NCBI RefSeq assembly: GCF_963675165.1 | Contig: NC_087385.1 | Location: 392,501 to 456,500, forward strand | From: Halichondria panicea | Lineage: Eukaryota; Porifera; Demospongiae; Suberitida; Halichondriidae | Length of the DNA: 64,000 bases | Reading direction: 5' to 3' | Notes under the pieces: generated by a model | The model's database searches: none | What the model was told of the DNA's origin: nothing | The model's input: the letters and a program-made list of their open reading frames with translations, nothing else | Shown here: positions 57,151-64,000 of the stretch, in pieces | Layout: each line of letters starts with the position of its first letter | How positions within the stretch are numbered: position 1 is the stretch's first letter | Made by a program: the position numbers and the translations under genes

Positions 57151-57979
57151 CTACATTGTGCACATAGCACAGTTGATCTCTTTGTAATTGTTGTAAGGAG
57201 GGCAAGCGAGTGCATTACACACAGCCTCAACATGACCAAACAGACCGTGTCCCTGGTGATGTGAACTTCCATGCACAGACTCGAGATCTTTGTCAACACA
57301 TTCAAATGTCGATCGTTTATGATTAACATGTACCCTCTCTGACATGAGGTAGCCATAGTACTCTCTCGTGAATCCAGCTGGACAAGAGCTCTTGCCGGGT
57401 ACCATTAGCACAAGGTCTTTAGTGGGCACCATACACACAGCGCAAGGAATGTCGTGGTTAACATTTCGAACAGTAGCTTGATATTCAACATTGTAGAGTG
57501 GGCTGTAGCTCTGCACACCACTAATGAATGGGAGTGTGTAGTCGGGATCATTGGGCATACACAGTCGTGTGGTGCCACCTCCATTTTTTATGTGATGACT
57601 TCCAGCCATTACTCCAGCATAGACTAGAATAGCTCCATCTCTGCAGGTAATCTTCCCCCACCTGGTATAGACCACACCCCCACTCTTTGGTCCAGGGGCT
57701 CCAGATGTACCAGGAGGTCCATTCATTCCAGGGGATCCTCTTGGACCCACTACTCCTTGCACTCCATCACGTCCGTCTCTTCCTCGTGGCCCATCCCTGC
57801 CATCACGACCACGAAGGACACTGACGCTAGGAGTCCCACCAACAGCCACTGATCCAGACTCTAGAAAATGTTGTTCAGATAAAAATTCACATCATCCACT
57901 TACCTTGTGCCAGTGCAAGTAGCTGCATAGAGCTGAAGAGTTCAAAGGCAACGAATAATAGAATGCCGGACTTCATCAT
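57151..57979 (-). CDS. Short-chain collagen C4-like, locus 20 (intact, duplicate of locus 18)
   Basis: Exon 1 is 57904-57979 and exon 2 is 57151-57860, 261 aa. The exon 2 translation is identical to locus 18, including all three variable windows (HHIKN, VN, HHQGH). The duplication is too recent for the windows to have diverged. TATA 58013-58019; TTCCGGAA 58066-58073. Confidence 0.92.
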
Positions 57980-58012
57980 GAATGACTGTTATAGCTTATA
58001 CTCCTTAACTCT

Positions 58013-58073
58013 TTTTATACACTCGATCTTTGCATTAGGTGTAGCATATTCACTGCTTGTAGCATTTCCGGAA
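58013..58073 (-). promoter_or_regulatory. Locus 20 promoter (M-type)
   Basis: TATA 58013-58019; TTCCGGAA 58066-58073. Confidence 0.75.
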
Positions 58074-58602
58074 CCATAATACAGTGTGTTGCATTTGGAC
58101 ATTATTAGAATTAAACACAATAATGATTCTTATGGCGTACAGTGTGTACCAGTATATACATTTGTTGCGTATAGCTAAAGCTTTCTAGTACATGTAATGT
58201 ATAAAAGGCCCTCACTTGTGATCACCATGCATGTATGTTAGTCAATTTTCAAATAATTATATGCAGTAAATCAATGTCATCATGATTCCTTCCTATACAC
58301 ACATCTTCCTGTACCCGTTATGTTTCTACCTGCATGTTGTGATTAGGTATCATGTTTCTAAACATATGCTACAAGTTACTGTTGCATATAGTGGTTATTC
58401 GTTCTTACAGCGAGCCCGGAGTTCTTCCATAAAATAAAAGTATGTGGACTTGATCATTATTAGGTTGCTATAATTTTTAATCAATCTTACAAACGTTTTG
58501 AACAATAGTGAACGTATTAGTCCTTATACTGATTAAATACTCTATATCAGTGTTCTATCATACAGTTCATATATATAAACTATATAGTTTTTAACGGAGC
58601 AG
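58074..58602. other. Intergenic, loci 20 to 21
   Basis: M-type upstream DNA with the conserved block (about 58309-58380). The end of this spacer (58440-58602) matches 36900-37060, showing that loci 9 and 21 occupy equivalent positions. Confidence 0.45.
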
Positions 58603-59434
58603 CTACATTGTGCACATAGCACAGTTGATCTCTTTGTAGTTGTTGTAGGGAGGGCAAGCGAGTGCATTACACACAGCCTCAACATGACCAAACCAACCAT
58701 GTGCCTGCGCGTGTGAACTTCCAGGCACAGACTCGAGAGCTTTGTCAACGCATTCGAATGTAGATCGCTTATGACTGGTATGTACTCTCTCCGACATGAG
58801 GTAGCCATAGTACTCTCTCATGAATCCAGCTGGACAAGAGCTCTTGCCGGGTACCATTAGCACAAGGTCTTTAGTGGGCACCACACACAAAACACAAGGA
58901 ATGTCGTGGGCATGGTTTCGAACAGTATTTTGATATTCGACATTGTAGAGTGGGCTGTAGTTCTGCACACCTTTAATGAATGGGAGGGTGTAGTCGGGAT
59001 TGTTGGGCATACACAATCGAGTAGTGCCACCACCACTAACACTGTAGCGACTCCCAGCCATTACTCCAGCATAGACTAGATTGGCTCCATCTCTGCAGGT
59101 ATGCTTCCCCCACCTGGTGTAGACCACACCCCCACTCTTTGGACCAGGGGCTCCAGATGTACCAGGAGGTCCATTCATTCCGGGGGATCCTCTTGGGCCC
59201 ACTGCTCCTTGAACTCCATCACGTCCGTCTCTTCCTCGTGGCCCATCCCTGCCATCACGACCACGGAGGACACTGACATTGGATCCAGACTCTGTATGTA
59301 ATCAGCGTCATTTCAGTGTTTGTTGCAATAATTATTAAAAAGCTATTTGTATAGTGTGTCTCACCTTGTGCTATTGCTAGCAGCTGCAAAGAGCCGATCA
59401 CACCAAATAGTAGCAGAAAGTATGATTTCACCAT
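58603..59434 (-). CDS. Short-chain collagen C4-like, locus 21 (intact, V-type)
   Basis: Exon 1 is 59365-59434 (MVKSYFLLLFGVIGSLQLLA) and exon 2 is 58603-59291, 252 aa, with a 73-bp intron. Fourteen triplets, one GAV. One conserved cysteine pair member differs in context: IPCVLCVV for IPCAVCVV. Windows: RYSVS, TS, HAQAH with GWF, plus ESVPGSS as in locus 1. TATA 59493-59499; TTCCGGGGAA 59582-59591. Confidence 0.9.
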
Positions 59435-59492
59435 GGCTGATTTATTTCCGTGCAGCAACTGAACTCATGCTTTGCTGGCTCAGGTTGTTTTG

Positions 59493-59591
59493 TTTTATAC
59501 CCTTTGACTAACATTTTAAAAGTATTGTAGACATATATACATACATGCATGCAAGGGTATACAAGTCAGTGCTTAAGATGTTTCCGGGGAA
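59493..59591 (-). promoter_or_regulatory. Locus 21 promoter (V-type)
   Basis: TATA 59493-59499; TTCCGGGGAA 59582-59591, about 35 bp further from the TATA than at locus 9. Confidence 0.7.
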
Positions 59592-59994
59592 CTTATACTA
59601 TTGTACTATAATTATGCTCACACAGATAATGGCATTGATTTTATATTAGAGTAACTAATATTGTATAGGGTTTCAATGGTATGAGAGATCTAGAACCAGA
59701 AAGTGGTAACTACCATGATATCACAGATCATCTGTTAATTGTACGTACGTCTGCTGCATGTAAGTGATTCCTAGCTTCCTACACACATCTTCCTGTACCT
59801 ATTATGTTTTTCTACCTGCATTACAAGTTGATGTTGCATAGCATTCATTTTTGTAATTTACTAGAGAATTTACAACAAGGCCGGTGTTCATCCATATCAT
59901 GCAATCATACAGATAACAATTATACTGAACCGACTATAATTATTAGCTCATTCAGTTCATAAAAATTATAATGTGTTTAAAACATGCAGAGCAG
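59592..59994. other. Intergenic, loci 21 to 22
   Basis: Contains a shortened copy of the upstream block (about 59788-59825). Nothing else was recognised. Confidence 0.4.
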
Positions 59995-60802
59995 CTACAT
60001 TGTGCACATAGCACAGTTGATTTCTTTGTAATTGTTGTAAGGAGGGCAAGCGAGTGCATTACACACAGCCTCAACATGACCAAACAGACCATTTAACTGA
60101 TACTTAGAACTTCCATGTACAGACTCAAGAGCTTTGTCAACACATTCGAATGTAGATCGTTTATGATTAACATGCACCCTCTCCGACATGAGGTAACCAT
60201 AGTACTCTCTCGTGAATCCAGCTGGACATGAGCTCTTGCCGGGTACCATTAGCACAAGGTCTTTAGTGGGCACCACACACACAGCACAAGGAATGTCGTG
60301 GCCATGGTTTCGCACGGTGTCTTGATATTCGACATTGTAGAGTGGGCTGTAGCTCTGCACACCATTAATGAATGGGAGGGTGTAGTCAGGATCATTGGGC
60401 ATGCACAGTCGAGTAGTGCCACCACCACTTGTACCGTAGTGGCTCCCAGCCATTACTCCAGCATAGACTAGATTGGCTCCATCTCTCAGTGCAGGTATGC
60501 TTCCCCCACCTGGTGTAGACCACACCCCCACTCTTTGGTCCAGGGGCTCCAGATGTACCAGGAGGTCCATTCATTCCGGGGGATCCTCTTGGGCCCACTG
60601 GTCCTTGCACTCCATCACGTCCGTCTCTTCCTCGTGGCCCATCCCTGCCATCACGACCACGGAGGACACTGACATTGGATCCAGACTCGGAATGGCAGTT
60701 CAGTATTAATAGCTATTTGTATAATGTCTCACCTTGTGCTATTACTAGCAGCTGCAAAGAACCGAACACACCAAATAGTAGCAGAACACCGGATTTCACC
60801 AT
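59995..60802 (-). pseudogene. Short-chain collagen, locus 22 (frameshift and lost acceptor)
   Basis: Exon 1 is 60733-60802 (intact V-type signal peptide) and exon 2 is 59995-60687. A 4-base insertion after GKHTC (near 60487-60491, ACTG) shifts the frame. Independently, the intron acceptor AG is mutated to CG (CCATTCCG/AGTCTGG; other V-type loci CCATTCAG/AGTCTGG). The rest of the C-terminal domain is fully open. Windows: HYGTS, VN, KYQLN. Confidence 0.85.
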
Positions 60803-60852
60803 GGCTGATATCTTTCCGTGCAACAACTGCTTTGCTGGCTCAGGTTGTTTTG

Positions 60853-60913
60853 TTTTATACCCTTTGACTACACACATACAGGATATACAATTGCTTAAGA
60901 CATATCCGGAGAA
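60853..60913 (-). promoter_or_regulatory. Locus 22 promoter (V-type variant)
   Basis: TATA 60853-60859; ATCCGGAGAA 60904-60913, as at locus 9. Confidence 0.6.
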
Positions 60914-61315
60914 CTTATACCATTGTACTGTATATGCATGCTGAGTCACACAGAATAATAGCAGTGACTTTGTATCAGAGTAACTATAGTGTAGGGTTTC
61001 AATGGTATGAGAGGAACTGATGAACGTCGGAACTGACTGCTATAATTTATGATCACATAATTATAATCTGTTGCATGCATGTACGTCTGCTGCAAGTTTA
61101 GCTATACCTACACACTTGTTCCTGTACCCACTATATTTCTACCTGCATGCATGTTGTGATTAGGTTTCATGTTTCTATATTACAAGTTAATGTTTTTGTC
61201 GATCAATCATATACACAATGTCATTATTTTGATGATATTAGCATGAATCCTTACTGATTAACTATACTGTCAGTATAAGTCTACATAGTTCTCATCCAGT
61301 TCATAGTTTTAAAAA
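60914..61315. other. Intergenic, loci 22 to 23
   Basis: Nearly identical to 37988-38399; upstream block at about 61117-61180. Confidence 0.45.
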
Positions 61316-62146
61316 CTACATTGTGCACATAGCACAGTTGATCTCTTTGTAATTATTGTAAGGAGGGCAAGCGAGTGAATTACACACAGCCTCGACATGA
61401 CCAAACAGACCGTGATACTGCATTTGGGAACTTCCATGTACAGACTCGAGATCTTTGTCAACACATTCAAATGTAGATCGATGATGAGTAGTATGCACCC
61501 TCTCCGACATGAGGTAGCCATAGTACTCTCTCATGAATCCAGCTGGACAAGAGCTCTTGCCGGGTACCATTAGCACAAGGTTGTTAGTGGGCACCACACA
61601 CACAGCACAAGGAATATCGTGGCCATGGCTTCGAACAGTGTCCTGATATTCGACATTGTGTAGTGGGCTATAGTTCTGCACACCATTAATGAATGGGAGG
61701 GTGTAGTCGGGATTATTGGGCATGCACAGTCGTGTGGTGCCACCACCAACAGCAATGTGGTGACTCCCAGCCATTCGTCCAGCATAGACTAGATTGGCTC
61801 CATCTCTGCAGGTATGCTTACCCCACCTGGTGTAGACCACACCCCCACTCTTTGGTCCAGGGGCTCCAGATGTACCAGGAGGTCCATTCATTCCGGGGGA
61901 TCCCCTTGGGCCCACTGGTCCTTGCACTCCATCACGTCCGTCTCTTCCTCGTGGCCCATCCCTGCCATCACGACCACGGAGGACACTGACGCTAGGAGTG
62001 CCACCAACAGCCACTGATCCAGACTCTAAAGCAGCAGTTCAGATAAATTCATATAACTTTTCTATGTTACCTTGTCCCAGTGCAAGTAGCTGCATAGAGC
62101 TGAAGACTCCAAAGGCAACAAATAAGAGAAGGCCAGACTTCATCAT
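61316..62146 (-). CDS. Short-chain collagen C4-like, locus 23 (intact, M-type)
   Basis: Exon 1 is 62071-62146 (MMKSGLLLFVAFGVFSSMQ) and exon 2 is 61316-62025, 261 aa, with a 45-bp intron. Spacer ESGSVAVGGTPSVSV, 14 triplets, ten-Cys domain complete. NLVYAGRMAGS has Arg for Val. Windows: HHIAV (about 61748-61762), TT with HHRST (about 61481-61497), QMQYH (about 61412-61428). TATA 62193-62199; TTCCGGAA 62242-62249. Confidence 0.92.
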
Positions 62147-62192
62147 GACTTGTCTGCTGAGGCGTACTCGTCAATTCAAAATAACCGTCTCC

Positions 62193-62249
62193 TTTTATAC
62201 ACTCTTTGCATTTGGTGTAGCATATTCACTGCTTGTAGCATTTCCGGAA
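62193..62249 (-). promoter_or_regulatory. Locus 23 promoter (M-type)
   Basis: TATA 62193-62199; TTCCGGAA 62242-62249. Confidence 0.75.
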
Positions 62250-62768
62250 CCATAATACAGTGTGTTGCATTGGTAGGAGGACATTGCCAATTAGGCACAT
62301 GATTTTTATTGCGTATATAATTATAAACATGTCGTTATGAAATCTGTGTACCAACTCACTACACTATTTCATACATATAGCTATAAATTATAGCTTGACT
62401 TATAATTATAGAAGTTTATTTTTATGGCCTAAGCGATTAACAAAAGACCCTCACTTATGATCACCATGTTGTTCGTTGCTAGTCAATTTTCACAATACAG
62501 ATATAGTTGTACAGTACGTATAATGCTGTCAATAAAATGATTCCTTCCTATACACACATCTTCCTGTACCCATTATGTTTCTACCTGCATGTTGTGATTA
62601 GGTGTCATGTTTCTAAATATGCATAACAAGTTGATGTTGCAAATAGCATTCGGTTGACAACAAGGCCGGAGTTCTTCCATATCAATCTCACATGTATAGA
62701 CATTTTAACTGAGTATATATATTAGTCTACATACTCCAGAGTGTTTTCAATCGGTTCATATAGAACAG
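62250..62768. other. Intergenic, loci 23 to 24
   Basis: Contains the upstream block (about 62563-62640). Nothing else was recognised. Confidence 0.4.
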
Positions 62769-63599
62769 CTACATTGTGCACATAGCACAGTTAATCTCTT
62801 TGTAATTGTTGTAAGGAGGGCAAGCGAGTGCATTACACACAGCCTCAACATGACCAAACAGACCATGTCCCTGATGATGTGAACTTCCATGCACAGACTC
62901 GAGATCTTTATCAACACATTCAAATGTAGATCGGTGATGATTAACATGCACCCTCTCCGACATGAGGTAGCCATAGTACTCTCTCGTGAATCCAGCTGGA
63001 CAAGAGCTCTTGCCGGGTACCATTAGCACAAGGTCTTTAGTGGGCACCATACACACAGCACAAGGAATGTCGTGGTTAACATTTCGAACAGTAGCTTGAT
63101 ATTCGACACTGTAGAGTGGGCTGTAGCTCTGCACACCACTAATGAATGGGAGTGTGTAGTCGGGATCATTGGGCATACACAGTCGTGTGGTGCCACCTCC
63201 ATTTTTTATGTGATGACTTCCAGCCATTACTCCAGCATAGACTAGAATAGCTCCATCTCTGCAGGTAATCTTCCCCCACTTGGTGTAGACCACACCCCCA
63301 CTCTTTGGTCCAGGGGCTCTAGATGTACCAGGAGGTCCATTCATTCCAGGGGATCCTCTTGGGCCCACTACTCCTTGCACTCCATCACGTCCGTCTCTTC
63401 CTCGTGGCCCATCCCTGCCATCACGACCACGAAGGACACTGACGCTAGGAGTCCTACCAACAGCCACTGATCCCGACTCTAAAACAGCAGTTCAGATAGA
63501 TAAATTCATCACTTCTATGTTACCTTGTGCCCGTGTAAATAGCTGCATAGAGCTGAAGACTCCAAAAGTAACAAATAAGAGAAGGCCAGATTTCATCAT
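62769..63599 (-). CDS. Short-chain collagen C4-like, locus 24 (intact, M-type)
   Basis: Exon 1 is 63524-63599 (MMKSGLLLFVTFGVFSSMQLF) and exon 2 is 62769-63478, 261 aa, with a 45-bp intron. Spacer ESGSVAVGRTPSVSV; GTSRAPG interrupts the triplets (Gly to Arg). The C-terminal domain is almost that of loci 18 and 20, with windows HHIKN, VN (HHRST) and HHQGH. TATA 63653-63659; TTCCGGAA 63702-63709. Confidence 0.9.
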
Positions 63600-63652
63600 G
63601 ACTGATTGTCAGCTAGAGACGTACTCGTCACAATTCAAAATAACCGTCTCCT

Positions 63653-63709
63653 TTTTATACACTCTTTGCATTAGGTGTAGCATATTCACTGCTTGTAGCA
63701 TTTCCGGAA
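63653..63709 (-). promoter_or_regulatory. Locus 24 promoter (M-type)
   Basis: TATA 63653-63659; TTCCGGAA 63702-63709. The upstream region runs on to the window edge and resembles the orphan promoter copy at about 47300-47600. Confidence 0.75.
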
Positions 63710-64000
63710 CCATAATACAGTGTGTTGCATTGGTGGGAGGACTTTTCTATAGTTGGGAGATAACATAATTTTTTATGCATAGCAATGTAAAATGTCGTTA
63801 TGAAATGTGTGTACCAACTCACTACACTACATGCACTATCTCTTGCATATAGCTATATATAGCTTCTATAATTATATAGAGCAGTTTATTTTTATGGCCT
63901 AAGCGATTAACAAAAGACCCTAACTCGTGATTACCATGTTGTCTGTTGCTAGACAATTTTCACAATAATTATAAGTTAATGGATCCACTAAAAGACATCA

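Larger units (their letters stand above)
50180..57980. repeat. Nearly identical 3.87-kb tandem duplication (loci 17+18 and 19+20)
   Basis: Corresponding positions are offset by 3871 bp over locus 17/19 and by 3874 bp over locus 18/20, with only scattered differences (for example TGCGAGTTGAG against TGCGAGTGTTGAG). Each unit holds one V-type and one M-type locus, a MITE and the 3' block. Unit edges lie in the near-identical M-type regions around 50.1, 54.0 and 57.9 kb. Confidence 0.85.

Noticed and set aside
29100-63000. Regularly spaced repeats that might suggest a CRISPR array
   Set aside because: The repeats are duplicated genes and promoters kilobases apart in a intron-bearing animal genome; no short repeat-spacer structure exists.
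1-64000. tRNA, rRNA or small structured RNA genes
   Set aside because: No cloverleaf-type sequence or conserved rRNA stretch was recognised by eye; a covariance-model search would be needed to exclude them.

Overview
The window looks like a nuclear chromosome segment from a sponge, most likely a compact-genome demosponge. Conserved animal genes (PYROXD1, HSBP1, AMFR) have short GT-AG introns. They sit beside a large tandem family of secreted short-chain collagens of the C4 type, a family named from the freshwater sponge Ephydatia. The sequence is AT-rich and full of small terminal-inverted-repeat elements. The species cannot be fixed from the sequence.

Left part (1-21 kb). A decayed RecQ-like helicase fragment (1-630, minus) is followed by three paralogous plus-strand genes (A 1058-5302, B 5662-7776, C 11725-15820). 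Each encodes a kelch beta-propeller, and in A and C this is joined to a coiled coil and a TKL-like protein kinase; B has lost its kinase by an internal deletion. PYROXD1 (8052-11389, minus) lies between B and C and shares a 335-bp divergent promoter with C. HSBP1 (16132-16571, plus) and AMFR/gp78 (16775-20640, minus) follow, converging. For PYROXD1, HSBP1, AMFR and gene C every exon was resolved, and each spliced length is a multiple of three.

Right part (21.8-64 kb). 24 loci of one short-chain collagen family lie in a tandem array, all minus strand except one inverted pseudogene. The standard gene has two exons: a signal-peptide exon of 70 or 76 nt, a tiny phase-1 intron, and a second exon of about 690-720 nt. 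The second exon encodes about 14 Gly-X-Y triplets and a C-terminal domain of about 170 residues with ten conserved cysteines. Twelve loci are intact, two carry a lesion that an alternative splice acceptor 12-16 nt downstream would bypass, and ten are pseudogenes or fragments. Two promoter/signal-peptide types (here 'M' and 'V') are interspersed and sometimes alternate. The 3.87-kb M+V unit at about 50.1-54.1 kb is duplicated almost identically at 54.1-58.0 kb.

The most interesting signal is in the collagen C-terminal domain. The paralogues are almost identical except in three very short windows (after MAGS, after RVH, and around HGSS..Q..G), which differ from gene to gene and occur in reassorted combinations. 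This looks like a secreted family diversified at a few surface loops while the rest is homogenised, as expected of a recognition or adhesion repertoire. The function is inference. The array also holds a repeated upstream block with ETS-like and inverted-repeat motifs, several families of small inverted-repeat elements, perfect hairpins and an interstitial telomere-like insert in one promoter.
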